Of a DNA stretch of 64,000 nt, positions 54,407 through 62,453 are shown piece after piece (position 1 is the first letter of the stretch; each line of letters begins with the position of its first letter). The position numbers and the translations under genes are program-made. Source of the stretch: Glycomyces tenuis DSM 44171 (GTDB taxonomy: Bacteria; Actinomycetota; Actinomycetes; Mycobacteriales; Micromonosporaceae); NCBI RefSeq assembly GCF_000427885.1, contig NZ_ATYW01000003.1, positions 244,159 to 308,158 on the forward strand, read 5' to 3'. The notes under the pieces were generated by a model that saw only the letters and a list, made by a program, of their open reading frames with translations, had not been told where the DNA came from and did not search any database.

Positions 54407-54631
54407 ATGGTCCTCACGCCAGATACGTCGGGCATCGCCGTCAACACCGCGCTCGACGCCGCCCGGGAGCAGGCCGGCGTGCCCAGCGGGATCGACCTCG
54501 CGGCCCTGAACGAGAAGGTCGAGCGGATCCAGCAGCAGTCGATGCGGCAGCTCGGCTCGTTCATGTCGAGTCTGGGCGCGGCGCACGGGCGGATCGTGCA
54601 GTCCGCGGCCGAGGCCAAGGGTGTCAACTGA
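54407..54631 (+). CDS. Small helical ESX-locus protein
   Basis: A 74-residue protein: MVLTPDTSGIAVNTALDAAREQAGV, then KVERIQQQSMRQLGSFMSSL. It is predicted all-helical, like the YbaB/EspB-type or short WXG partners that precede WXG100 genes. ATG 54407 follows GAGGAG by 8 nt. Its TGA overlaps the next ATG (TGATG), so translation is coupled. Confidence 0.65.
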   Translation: MVLTPDTSGIAVNTALDAAREQAGVPSGIDLAALNEKVERIQQQSMRQLGSFMSSLGAAHGRIVQSAAEAKGVN

Positions 54632-55104
54632 TGTCCGGTTTCGACATCGACACCGACGGCCTCGACAAGGGCGGCCAGGGCGTTGCGGCCACGGCCGGGG
54701 GCTTCTTCGCCGCCATCGACGCCTTCGCCTCCCGCATCGAGGGCGTCACCGAAGCGTGCGGGAGCGATGAGATCGGCGGCCTGATCGAGCAGGCGCACGC
54801 CGAGATCTTCGCGTGGGCCAAGGAGTGCTTCGCCGAGGCCGCGCGGTCCATGGCGGACGCCGGCATCGACGTGCGCGATTTCGCCGCGCAGCACCTGAAC
54901 ACGGACAACGAGATATCGCGGGCCTTCGTCCAGATCGCCCCGAGATGGAAGGCGGTGCCTGAGGGCGATCATGCCTCCCTCCGAACTGGCGGGCCTGCTC
55001 GGCATCCTCGGATACGAATGGCCGCAGTCGAACGAGGACAACCTGATGGCCTTCGGCCAGGCCTGGACGGAATTCGGGAGCGAGCTGACCGACATCCTCA
55101 GTGA
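54631..55104 (+). CDS. WXG100-like secreted protein, C-terminus possibly frameshifted
   Basis: 157 residues as read. The first 110 (SGFDIDTDGLDKGGQGVAATAGGFF ... DFAAQHLNTDNEISRAFVQIAPRW) match a WXG100/ESX-like helical hairpin of ordinary length. The tail after about residue 112 is Arg/Gly/Pro-rich and overlaps the next gene by 134 bp. A TGA in another frame (around 54959) would end it just before the next gene's ATG 54971, the usual arrangement, so a small frameshift is suspected. Confidence 0.6.
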   Translation: MSGFDIDTDGLDKGGQGVAATAGGFFAAIDAFASRIEGVTEACGSDEIGGLIEQAHAEIFAWAKECFAEAARSMADAGIDVRDFAAQHLNTDNEISRAFVQIAPRWKAVPEGDHASLRTGGPARHPRIRMAAVERGQPDGLRPGLDGIRERADRHPQ

Positions 55105-55289
55105 AGCCGACACCAACGCCTCGCGGGTCTGGACCGAGCACCCCGGCGCGGTGCGCGCGTTCCGCCCTGAACTGCCCACCCCGCTCGCGAGCCTGCTGCT
55201 GTGGGAATGGACCTGGGAGCGGCCCCACCCCTACCGCGGGCAGCTGGGCATCCCCGCCACCGGGCCCGCTCAGGCGCCGCCGGTCGTTC
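54971..55289 (+). pseudogene. Truncated polymorphic-toxin N-terminus
   Basis: It reads MPPSELAGLLGILGYEWPQS, then NEDNLMAFGQAWTEFGSE and NASRVWTEHPG, the helical N-terminal module of actinobacterial ESX-exported polymorphic toxins. About 100 residues in, the family similarity stops. The frame runs on with no stop into a hairpin (55290) and then antisense through the next gene. The toxin core and immunity gene are missing, so this looks like a deletion remnant. Confidence 0.6.
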
Positions 55290-55317
55290 AGGAGGGCCGC
55301 CTTTCGGCGGCCCTCCT
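55290..55317. terminator. Strong hairpin terminator
   Basis: AGGAGGGCCGCC (55290-55301) pairs perfectly with 55306-55317 around TTTC. It lies 9 bp after the stop of the minus-strand SRPBCC gene and after the toxin remnant. It is probably bidirectional. No long T-tract. Confidence 0.75.
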
Positions 55318-55326
55318 GCTTCGTGT

Positions 55327-56205
55327 TCAGGCCGCCGCGAGGCGGGCGGCTTCGCCGGCTATGCGCGCCACCGCCCCGGCGCCCCACTGCTCGACGGCCT
55401 CGTCCAGCTCCGCCTCGTCGCCGCCGCGCACCTCCAGGAAGAGGCGGGCGCCGTGGCCCGTGCCCTCGCCCAGCCGCAGCCGCACCTCGTCCCCGGGCTC
55501 TCCGGCCGCGACCTTGAACGCGAACACCCGCGGGGCGTCGACCTCGGTGGCGGTGCCGAGCAGCACCTCGGGGGCCTGAGGCGGGCGGAACTCCTCGCTG
55601 ATCGCCGGAGCCCGCCGCTGCTCGCCGCTGTCGCGGTCGACGCCGAAGAACAAGTCCCAGGCCGTCTCGGCCGAGCACGTGAGCTGCCGCTCGAAGCGGA
55701 CGTGCCAGCCGGCGCCGGTGCGCGTCACCTCCGGCTCGTCGAGCCCGAACCGCGCCACGAGCTCCTCGTGCCGCTCGACGGCGCTGCCCGAGGGAGCCGG
55801 CTCCGCCCCGGCCAGGACGTCGCTCAGACCGGCGAGGCACATCTCCCAACCGGTCGCGAAGCTCGCCGCGCCCCCGAGGTCGTCGAAGTGCTGGGTGAGG
55901 ACGAAGACGGTCCGCTCGCCTTCGGCGCGGAGCTCGAAGTCGACGCGGTCGCCGCCCCAGGTGAACGAGAGGTACCGGGGCGGGTCCACCTCCAGCACCG
56001 CACCGGAGGCGCTCTCGCCCTCGAAGCCGCCGAAGCGGACCCGCCCGCCCGGCTCCAGCTCGAACTCGGCCTCCGAGGGGAACCACTGCGCGAGGCTCTC
56101 CGGTGCGGTCACCGCGCGCCACACCCGGTCGATCGGGTGGTCGTAGCGGCGTTCGACCCTGACGGCCGGACGCTCCCGGTCGGTGAGCAGTCGGGGATCG
56201 GTCAT
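55327..56205 (-). CDS. Tandem SRPBCC/AHSA1-domain protein
   Basis: A 292-residue protein with two START/SRPBCC-type halves (about 12-155 and 165-292). The first contains RRYDHPIDRVWRAVTAPESLAQWFPSE, YLSFTWGGDRVDFEL and GWEMCLAGLSDVL. The second has FERQLTCSAETAWDLFFG. Such proteins bind hydrophobic ligands. Its start overlaps the ArsR stop by ATGA, the common ArsR-SRPBCC arrangement, so it is probably co-induced with ArsR. Confidence 0.85.
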   Translation of the reverse strand: MTDPRLLTDRERPAVRVERRYDHPIDRVWRAVTAPESLAQWFPSEAEFELEPGGRVRFGGFEGESASGAVLEVDPPRYLSFTWGGDRVDFELRAEGERTVFVLTQHFDDLGGAASFATGWEMCLAGLSDVLAGAEPAPSGSAVERHEELVARFGLDEPEVTRTGAGWHVRFERQLTCSAETAWDLFFGVDRDSGEQRRAPAISEEFRPPQAPEVLLGTATEVDAPRVFAFKVAAGEPGDEVRLRLGEGTGHGARLFLEVRGGDEAELDEAVEQWGAGAVARIAGEAARLAAA

Positions 56206-56525
56206 CGGTTCTCCTCTTCGTCGCGCATGGTGTCGAGCCGCTCGCCCAGCAGGTCGAGCCGGTCCTCCCACATCCAGCGGTAGGGCTCGAGCCACTCGGC
56301 CATCTCCTTCAGCGGCTCGGGGCGCAGCTCGTACCAGCGGCGCTGCGCGTCCACCCGGACGGTCACGAAGCCCGAGTCGCGGAGCGTCCGCAGGTGCTTC
56401 GACATGATCGGCTGGCTGATGCCGAGCTCGTCGGCGAGTTCGCCGACGGATTTCGGGCCGTGGCGGAGCCGCTCGACGATCTTCCGCCGAGCGGGCAGCG
56501 ACAGCACCTCGAACGTCGACAACAT
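56202..56525 (-). CDS. ArsR-family transcriptional regulator
   Basis: A 107-residue winged-helix repressor: LSLPARRKIVERLRHGPKSVGELADELGISQPIMSKHLRTLRDSG, then VRVDAQRRWYELRPEP. There is no metal-binding CxC in the recognition helix, so a non-metal ligand is likely, perhaps via the coupled SRPBCC protein. ATG 56525 lies 6 nt after TATGCT; leaderless. Confidence 0.88.
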   Translation of the reverse strand: MLSTFEVLSLPARRKIVERLRHGPKSVGELADELGISQPIMSKHLRTLRDSGFVTVRVDAQRRWYELRPEPLKEMAEWLEPYRWMWEDRLDLLGERLDTMRDEEENR

Positions 56526-56531
56526 GAAGCC

Positions 56532-56570
56532 AGCATACCGCAGGGAGTATATACCGTCAAGAGTATGTAC
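56532..56570 (-). promoter_or_regulatory. ArsR promoter and direct-repeat operator
   Basis: On the minus strand TTGACG (56555-56560), 17-bp spacer, TATGCT (56532-56537), then 6 nt to the ATG. The -35 hexamer is exactly the 6-bp spacer between two 10-bp direct repeats: GTACATACTC (56561-56570) and GTATATACTC (56545-56554). ArsR bound there would block RNA polymerase. Confidence 0.75.
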
Positions 56571-56609
56571 GCGGCGTCGGGCATAGGGCCCGACGCCGGC
56601 ACCGCCGGT

Positions 56610-57275
56610 CTACGAGATCGCCTCGACCACCAGGCGCGCGGTCTTCGCCGCCGAGGCCGGGTTCTGTCCGGTCACGAGGCGGTCGTCGGCCACGGCGTAC
56701 TCGCCGAACTCCTTGCCGCCCTCCCAACGCGCGCCGCGCTCCTCCAGCCGGCTCTGCAGCAGGAACGGGACGACGTCGTCGCGTTGGACGGCGGCCTCCT
56801 CCGCGTTCGTGAACGAGTTGAGCCGCTTGCCCGCCACGAGGTAGGACCCGTCGGAGAGCTTCGCGTTCACCAGGGCCGCCGGGCCGTGGCAGACCGAGGA
56901 GACCACCCCGCCGCGCTCGTAGATGTCGACGGCGGCATCGGTGAGGGCCTTCGAGTCCGGGAAGTCCCACATGGTCCCGTGCCCGCCGACGAAGAAGATC
57001 GCGTCGTACCGGCTCGGATCGATCTCGCTCGCGCTGGGCGTCGACCGCAGGCGCTCCCGCTCGCGGTCGAGGAACTCCCGCTCGACCGGGTCGTCCTCGT
57101 CGAAGCCCTCGCTCGGCGGCTCGCCGCCCTCGACCGACACGAAGTCGACGTCGACGCCGGCGTCGCGGAAGACCTGCCACGGGCGCGCGGCCTCCGGCAC
57201 GGTGTACCCGGTCCGCTCCCCGGTGTCGCCCAGCTCGGCATGGCTGGTCAGCGCCATCAAGACGTGCTTGCTCAT
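56610..57275 (-). CDS. DJ-1/PfpI-family protein (Hsp31-like)
   Basis: A 221-residue protein. The nucleophile-elbow cysteine is in VVSSVCHGPAALV (about Cys129), with GGHGTMWDFPD before it and KRLNSFTN after it, the Hsp31/glyoxalase III-like subfamily pattern. It probably acts as a deglycase or methylglyoxal-handling enzyme or as a chaperone; sequence does not choose. ATG 57275 follows GAGGGAG. It is divergent from a DUF981 gene. Confidence 0.85.
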   Translation of the reverse strand: MSKHVLMALTSHAELGDTGERTGYTVPEAARPWQVFRDAGVDVDFVSVEGGEPPSEGFDEDDPVEREFLDRERERLRSTPSASEIDPSRYDAIFFVGGHGTMWDFPDSKALTDAAVDIYERGGVVSSVCHGPAALVNAKLSDGSYLVAGKRLNSFTNAEEAAVQRDDVVPFLLQSRLEERGARWEGGKEFGEYAVADDRLVTGQNPASAAKTARLVVEAIS

Positions 57276-57378
57276 CGCTGCTCCCTCGATTCGACTGCGA
57301 GCTCGCCGGGTACCCGCGCCACCGCGATTAATCCTCGAACACCGGGACTCACGGCCCTCGGGCTCCTACGATCCGCAT

Positions 57379-58098
57379 ATGGCAACGGGGGAGATCGTCG
57401 CGCAGGGGCTCAAGATCGACTGGGCCCAGATGCCGACCTACAACACCGTCATGTCAGTCGCCGCCGGCGCCGGGCTGCTCATGGTCGTCGGCCTCATGCG
57501 CCGCCTCGGCGACGCCGACCGGCCGCTGGCCGCCGAGGGCTGGGCGATGGGCTTCGGCGTCGTCGGCGCCGTCCTCGCCGTGACCGGCCTGCACATGACC
57601 TTGACGTGGCCGCTCGCGGCGGGCGGCTTCCCCTTCGACAACGTGATCTTCGGCGAGCCGAGCCTCGCCTTCGGCGTGCTGCTGCTGTTCGCCGCGTTCT
57701 ACCTGTGGAAGAGGGCCGAAGCGCTCGAGGCCGCCCCCGACCGCTTCGCGATGCTCGCCGCCGCCGCGCGCCCCGTGTCGGTCTTCGTGCTCGGCATGGG
57801 CCTGGCCTGCTTCGGCATCGCCGCGGCCGGGGTGGGCTACGAGCTGTTCGCCGCCCCGCCCGAGGAGCCGATATCGGGCGAGTTCGCCGAGCACCCGATG
57901 ATCGAGGCGGTCTTCATCTCCGGCCTGTACGCCCTGGTCGGCGTCGGCGCCGTCCTCTTCCCGCTGGCGCTCAGGCCCGGACGGCGCGCGGTGACGGCGG
58001 TGGTCCTCCTCGTCTGGTTCCTCTCGGGCCTCGCGTTCCTGCTGTTCGGGGCCCTGAACTACTTCACCCACATCGGGCTGATCGTCAACACCATGTAG
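57379..58098 (+). CDS. DUF981-family membrane protein
   Basis: A 239-residue protein with about seven hydrophobic segments starting at residue 24. Conserved bits include MPTYNTVMSVAAGAGL, TGLHMTLTWPL and FGEPSLAFGVLLL, typical of DUF981. ATG 57379 is 6 nt after TACGAT (57367-57372), with no ribosome-binding site, so a leaderless start is likely. It is alone on its strand between two minus-strand genes. Function of the family is unknown. Confidence 0.8.
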   Translation: MATGEIVAQGLKIDWAQMPTYNTVMSVAAGAGLLMVVGLMRRLGDADRPLAAEGWAMGFGVVGAVLAVTGLHMTLTWPLAAGGFPFDNVIFGEPSLAFGVLLLFAAFYLWKRAEALEAAPDRFAMLAAAARPVSVFVLGMGLACFGIAAAGVGYELFAAPPEEPISGEFAEHPMIEAVFISGLYALVGVGAVLFPLALRPGRRAVTAVVLLVWFLSGLAFLLFGALNYFTHIGLIVNTM

Positions 58099-58132
58099 CG
58101 GGCCTCGGACCTCGGCGTCCGGCGCTGGCGCC

Positions 58133-58903
58133 TCAGCCCCTCCAGGCGGACCCGGGTATGCGCCGCGCGAAGCCGGTCACCAGCTCGATCCGGTGCGGAA
58201 CGGTCTCGACCAGGAGCGGTTCGTGCCGGGCCGCGTAGCAGAGCCCGCCCTCGAGCACCAGCACGGTCTTGGCCGGTATGTCCTGCTCGGAGAGCCAGCG
58301 TCGGACGTCTCCGGTGAGCACCAGGCGCATCTGGTCCGCATCGGCGCCCAGGACCCCGAACGCGCGGTCGAAGGCGCGGTCGCCGGTCCGCAGCCGAAGC
58401 CTGCGGTGCAGCCACAGCGAGAGGCGCATCCGGTTCCGGGGCGCGACCATCAGGGGCAGGGCCGAGCCCGGCAGCGCGGTCGCGACGGCGTTGCCCCAGG
58501 CGTAGCCGAGCGCCTGCCCCAGCGCCGTCTTGGGGGCGGGGCGCGCCGGATGCCCGTGGCGCGTCCGGTACTGCGCGATCCACACCGCCGGCTCGGGGCT
58601 CGTCCGGCTCATCAGGTGGGTGAGCTCGCCGGCCCCCCGCGGGCTCGCCGTGACGCCTTCGAACAGCCGCCGACTCGTCCCCTCCAGGCCTCGGGGCCTC
58701 CCGATCGGCAGCAGCGCCTCGGCGTCGCCGGCCGGATCGGCGGTCAGGGAGCAGCCGTGCGCCCGGGCCCCCGCCGGAAGCGTCCGGTCCTGGCGGGCGA
58801 TGGCACGGGCGCGGCGTGCATAGGTCCAGGCGACGCCGAGCACCAGGGCGGCGAGCAGCGCCAGGACGAGCGCGTTGAAGACGGTCGTGAATTCGAGGCT
58901 CAT
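58133..58903 (-). CDS. Single-pass membrane-anchored protein of unknown function
   Basis: A 256-residue protein. One N-terminal transmembrane helix (about 8-28, VFNALVLALLAALVLGVAWTY) is followed by a basic cytoplasmic domain ending RIPGSAWRG. The distal part (HRRLRLRTGDRAFDRAFGVLGADADQMRLVLTGDVRRWL) resembles DUF3137-type proteins. It lies 37 bp downstream of the second WXG-like large protein and is co-directional, so the two probably form an operon. Confidence 0.6.
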   Translation of the reverse strand: MSLEFTTVFNALVLALLAALVLGVAWTYARRARAIARQDRTLPAGARAHGCSLTADPAGDAEALLPIGRPRGLEGTSRRLFEGVTASPRGAGELTHLMSRTSPEPAVWIAQYRTRHGHPARPAPKTALGQALGYAWGNAVATALPGSALPLMVAPRNRMRLSLWLHRRLRLRTGDRAFDRAFGVLGADADQMRLVLTGDVRRWLSEQDIPAKTVLVLEGGLCYAARHEPLLVETVPHRIELVTGFARRIPGSAWRG

Positions 58904-58940
58904 GATCGGAGGATGCCACCGGAGCGGACGCGGCCCGCGC

Positions 58941-60209
58941 TCACTCGGGCCTGAGCCCGTCGAAGGCGTCCTTGATCTCCTGGTCGATCGACTCCCAGTC
59001 CTCGGCGCTCCGCTTGAGCTTCTCGGCGGACCCGTTCAACGCGTCCTGGCTCAACTTGATCTTCGCGATCATCTCGCCCGCGGTCTCCTTGTACTTCTCC
59101 TCGAACAGGATGCCGCACAGGCCCCAGGTCATCTCGCCGTCGACGGCGGTGCCGGCGGCCTCGGCGATGTTGCCGGCGCCGGTGGCGAGCGGGCGGAGCC
59201 TGGACTCGGCGTCGCTGATGGCCTGGATGTCGGCGATGACGATGCCGGCGGACACCGTCGAATCCGTCGACTGCCCGTCGGCGGGGGAGTGGAAGAGGTT
59301 GCCGACGAACGCCTGCCCGGCGTTCCCCAGCGCCGTGGAGGCGCTGCCGGCCATGGTGAGCAGGATGCCCTGCGTGCGGGTGAGCGCCTGCGAACCCGAG
59401 ATCGCCACGCATACCTTGGCGAAGCCGTTCGCGATCCTCATCGCGTCCTTGGTGAAGCCGAGCGCCTTGAGCACCGCGCGAGCGGCGTCGCCGACCATCT
59501 TGCAGATCGCGGCGGCCACCGAGGAGCCGAAGGTGACCACCGCGCCGGCGGAGCCGGCGATCGCCGATTCGATCAGCTTCGCGATCAGCCAGCTGATGAC
59601 CCATTTGATGGCCTCTTTGATCAATTCGGCCATCATCTGCGCCAGCCCCATGAGCTGCTCGATGCCCCCGGTGTTGTGGCCCATGGCGCTGATGCCGGCG
59701 GCGAGCTCGTCGAGCTTCGTCTTGGCGGTGTTACCGTCCATTGTAGACCAGTTTGCTATGTCGGGGACGACCGCCGCCGTGTCCTGCGAGAGCTGCTTCA
59801 GCGCCTCGCCGATCCGGCCCCACAGGTCGATCCGGTCGCGCATGGCGCCCGGATCGCCGCTGACCATGTGCAGCAGGTCCTCCAGCGGCTTGACGAGCGC
59901 GAGCACGATGTCGAAGCCCATCGAGACCACGGTCTGGAGGGCGGAGAAGGGAGAGCCGAACGCGCCGATCTTGGCGGCGAAGTCGGCGAGCGTCCCGGCG
60001 ATGCCGACGCAGGAGCCGGCGATGTCGGAGGCATCCCCCTCGCCCATGGCCCACAGGTTGCTGCGGATGCTCTCGATGTGGCTCAGCCCGGGAGCGGCCA
60101 TGAGCCCCGAGACTGGTCTGATGTGGTCGGTGGGGGAGAGGGCCTGGTCGCCCTCTTCCTTCCAGTCGTCGGTGTCGGTGTCCACCTCGATCGGCTGTTG
60201 GTCGCTCAT
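58941..60209 (-). CDS. Large WXG-like protein with hydrophobic core, copy 2
   Basis: A 422-residue protein built like the 42249-43505 protein. The N-terminal helical part has PLEDLLHMVSGDPGAMRDRIDLWGRIGEALKQL, matching PLNDALESVSGDPDEMARTKERWGQ in copy 1. A central hydrophobic region (about 195-260) contains AIKWVISWLIAKLIESAIAG, then VVTFGSSVAAAI (copy 1: TFGSSVAGF). The C-terminal WXG-like helices contain EMTWGLCGILFEEKY. ATG 60209 precedes MSDQQPIEVD. An AT-rich patch (60240-60260) upstream may be its promoter. Confidence 0.7.
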   Translation of the reverse strand: MSDQQPIEVDTDTDDWKEEGDQALSPTDHIRPVSGLMAAPGLSHIESIRSNLWAMGEGDASDIAGSCVGIAGTLADFAAKIGAFGSPFSALQTVVSMGFDIVLALVKPLEDLLHMVSGDPGAMRDRIDLWGRIGEALKQLSQDTAAVVPDIANWSTMDGNTAKTKLDELAAGISAMGHNTGGIEQLMGLAQMMAELIKEAIKWVISWLIAKLIESAIAGSAGAVVTFGSSVAAAICKMVGDAARAVLKALGFTKDAMRIANGFAKVCVAISGSQALTRTQGILLTMAGSASTALGNAGQAFVGNLFHSPADGQSTDSTVSAGIVIADIQAISDAESRLRPLATGAGNIAEAAGTAVDGEMTWGLCGILFEEKYKETAGEMIAKIKLSQDALNGSAEKLKRSAEDWESIDQEIKDAFDGLRPE

Positions 60210-60312
60210 GCGCGGTCCCGGGGTGATGCGAGCAGCTACATTTGGATATTTCAATATTACTGAACGCTGGCGACCGCCGCGGTCCTCGAAGGACGCGCCC
60301 GCCCCGCTTCCC

Positions 60313-61497
60313 TCAGAGGACCGGGTCGCGGTTCCACGTCCAGGCGTAGTTCGTGTCCTCGCAGTCCAGGGCCGCCTCGCACAGCTCCAGCGGGCGGAAC
60401 GTGTCGATCATGACCGCCAGCTCGTCGAAGCGGTCGGCGCCGATCGAGCGCTCGGGGGCGCCCGGCTGCGGACCGTGGGTGAAGCCCGACGGGTGGAGCG
60501 AGATCGAGCCCTGCTCGATCCCCGAGCCGCGCCTGGCCTCGTAGTCGCCGCCGCAGTAGAACATGACCTCGTCGGAGTCCACGTTGTGGTGGTTGTACGG
60601 GACGGGGATCGCGTCCGGGTGGTAGTCCACCTTGCGGGGCACGAAGTTGCAGATCACGAAGTTCGGGCCCTGGAAGACCTGGTGGACCGGCGGCGGCTGG
60701 TGGATGCGCCCGGTGATCGGCTCGAAGTCGTGGATCGAGAACACCCACGGGTACAGGCACCCGTCCCAGCCGACCACGTCGAACGGGTGGTGCGCGTAGG
60801 TGAACTTCGTCCAGATCGTCGACGAGCCCCGGCCGCGGTGCTGGACGTAGACGTCCACGTCCTCGCCGTCCACCAGGAGCGGCTCGCCGGGGCCGCGCAG
60901 GTCCCGCTCGCAGTACGGCGAGTGCTCCAGGAACTGCCCGCGCACCGAGAGGTAGCGCTTGGGCGGCGTGATGTGGCCGGTCGACTCGACCACGAGCGTG
61001 CGCAGCGGCTCCCCTCCGGTGGGGACGACCCGGTAGATCGTCGACATCGGCATGATCAGGTAGTCGCCCTGGGCGATGTCGATCGCGCCGAACGAGGTCT
61101 CGACGTGCGCCGAGCCCGACTCGACGTAGAGGCACTCGTCGCCGATGGCGTTGCGGTACAGCGGGGACGGCTTGTCGGCCACCGCGTAGGAGATGCGGCA
61201 GTCGGCGTTCGACAGCAGGTGCTCGCGCCCGAAGACCGCGTCGCCGGCGCCGTCGAGCTTGTGCGTGCGCAGATGGCGCGGCTTGAGCGGGTGGTTCGGC
61301 ACCGGCTCGGCCTTCTCGGGACGGTGCTCGGTGCTGGAGCTGATCGCGGTGGGCCGGTACCTGTGGTACAGCAGCGAGGAGTCCGAGGAGAAGCCCTCCT
61401 GGCCCATGAGCTCCTCGGAGTAGAGGCTCCCGTCGTCTCGGCGGAACTGCGTGTGTCGCTTGTCGGGGATCTGCCCGACCGAACGGTAGAACGGCAC
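60313..61497 (-). CDS. hmgA: Homogentisate 1,2-dioxygenase
   Basis: A 394-residue cupin-type Fe(II) dioxygenase opening homogentisate to maleylacetoacetate in tyrosine/phenylalanine catabolism. Typical segments are SLLYHRYRPTAI, CRISYAV, ESGSAHVETSFG and FSIHDFEPITGRIHQPPPVHQVFQG, the last with Fe-ligand histidine. SLHPSGFTHGPQPG follows. GTG 61497 follows AAAGGAG. Divergent from the hypothetical-fahA pair; together they supply the homogentisate branch except maleylacetoacetate isomerase. Confidence 0.95.
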   Translation of the reverse strand: MPFYRSVGQIPDKRHTQFRRDDGSLYSEELMGQEGFSSDSSLLYHRYRPTAISSSTEHRPEKAEPVPNHPLKPRHLRTHKLDGAGDAVFGREHLLSNADCRISYAVADKPSPLYRNAIGDECLYVESGSAHVETSFGAIDIAQGDYLIMPMSTIYRVVPTGGEPLRTLVVESTGHITPPKRYLSVRGQFLEHSPYCERDLRGPGEPLLVDGEDVDVYVQHRGRGSSTIWTKFTYAHHPFDVVGWDGCLYPWVFSIHDFEPITGRIHQPPPVHQVFQGPNFVICNFVPRKVDYHPDAIPVPYNHHNVDSDEVMFYCGGDYEARRGSGIEQGSISLHPSGFTHGPQPGAPERSIGADRFDELAVMIDTFRPLELCEAALDCEDTNYAWTWNRDPVL

Positions 61498-61655
61498 GAC
61501 GACTCCTTTGTCGGTGCGCGAGCCGGTGAGGTTACGGGCCCGCTACGGGTGGCTATGCCCCTGAGGATAGCGGCCCGCGGGAGGCGCGGCTCGCGAGCTT
61601 CGCAGAGGCCGCGGTCCTTGTCGACATCTCGCCGCCGCGGCACTACCCTCATGGC

Positions 61656-62453
61656 ATGTCCGACGCCATCCCTGCGGTGCTGCAGGGCCTCATCGACGAC
61701 GCGGCGGTGTTCCCGCCCGGGAACGCGGCGCTCGAGGACGCCGTCCCGGCGCACCGCGGCCACCGCCAGTCCTGGTACGCGCCGATGACCGGCCCGCTCC
61801 TGGTCCCCGCCGGACGCCTGCCCGAGCTGCGGCCCGGCCGCACCGAACTGCGGATCGGCGTCGTCGTCGACGTCGAACCCGAGCAGGTGGGCGAGCTCGT
61901 GGGCGCCCTCGACGAGTCGGTGGCCGTGGTCCACTACGAGTCGCGCGCCGCCCTGCACCGCCTCGTCCCGGCCGCGAAGGAATGGGGCGCGCCGGTCTTC
62001 GCCGAGCTCCCCTTCGGCGAGGACGGCCTCGACGCGGTCGTCGGCACCGGCCTGATCCCGAAGTTCCGCACCGGCGGGCTCGCCGCGGAGTTCTTCCCGC
62101 CCCCCGAGGTCCTGGCCGCCTCGATCGTCGGCTGCGCGCGGCGCGACCTGCGGTTCAAGCTCACCGCCGGGCTGCACCGGGCGATCCGCCACCGCGACCC
62201 CGAGACCGGCTTCGTCCACCACGGCTTCCTCAACGTGCTCACCGCCTCCGCCGAGGCCGCGGGCGGCGCGGACGAGGCCGCCGTGGCCGCCGTCCTGGCC
62301 TCGACCGACACCGAGGACCTGGTGGGCCGGGCCCGCGCGGTCGCCGACCGGCCCCGGCCGCTGTGGACCGGCTTCGGCTCGTGCAGCATCATGGAGCCGC
62401 TCGAAGACCTGATGGCACTGTCACTGCTGGAGAGAGGCGGAGCGGCATCGTGA
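61656..62453 (+). CDS. Conserved hypothetical protein coupled to fahA
   Basis: A 265-residue soluble protein (IPAVLQGLIDDAAVFPPGNA, PKFRTGGLAAEFFPPPEVLAASIV, TGFVHHGFLNVLTA) found beside fumarylacetoacetase in actinobacteria (from memory). No catalytic residues recognised; an alpha/beta-barrel-like pattern is possible. The stop overlaps the fahA GTG (GTGA), implying coupling. A promoter TCGACA (61621-61626), 17 bp, TACCCT (61644-61649) leaves only 6 nt to the ATG; leaderless. Confidence 0.7.
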   Translation: MSDAIPAVLQGLIDDAAVFPPGNAALEDAVPAHRGHRQSWYAPMTGPLLVPAGRLPELRPGRTELRIGVVVDVEPEQVGELVGALDESVAVVHYESRAALHRLVPAAKEWGAPVFAELPFGEDGLDAVVGTGLIPKFRTGGLAAEFFPPPEVLAASIVGCARRDLRFKLTAGLHRAIRHRDPETGFVHHGFLNVLTASAEAAGGADEAAVAAVLASTDTEDLVGRARAVADRPRPLWTGFGSCSIMEPLEDLMALSLLERGGAAS

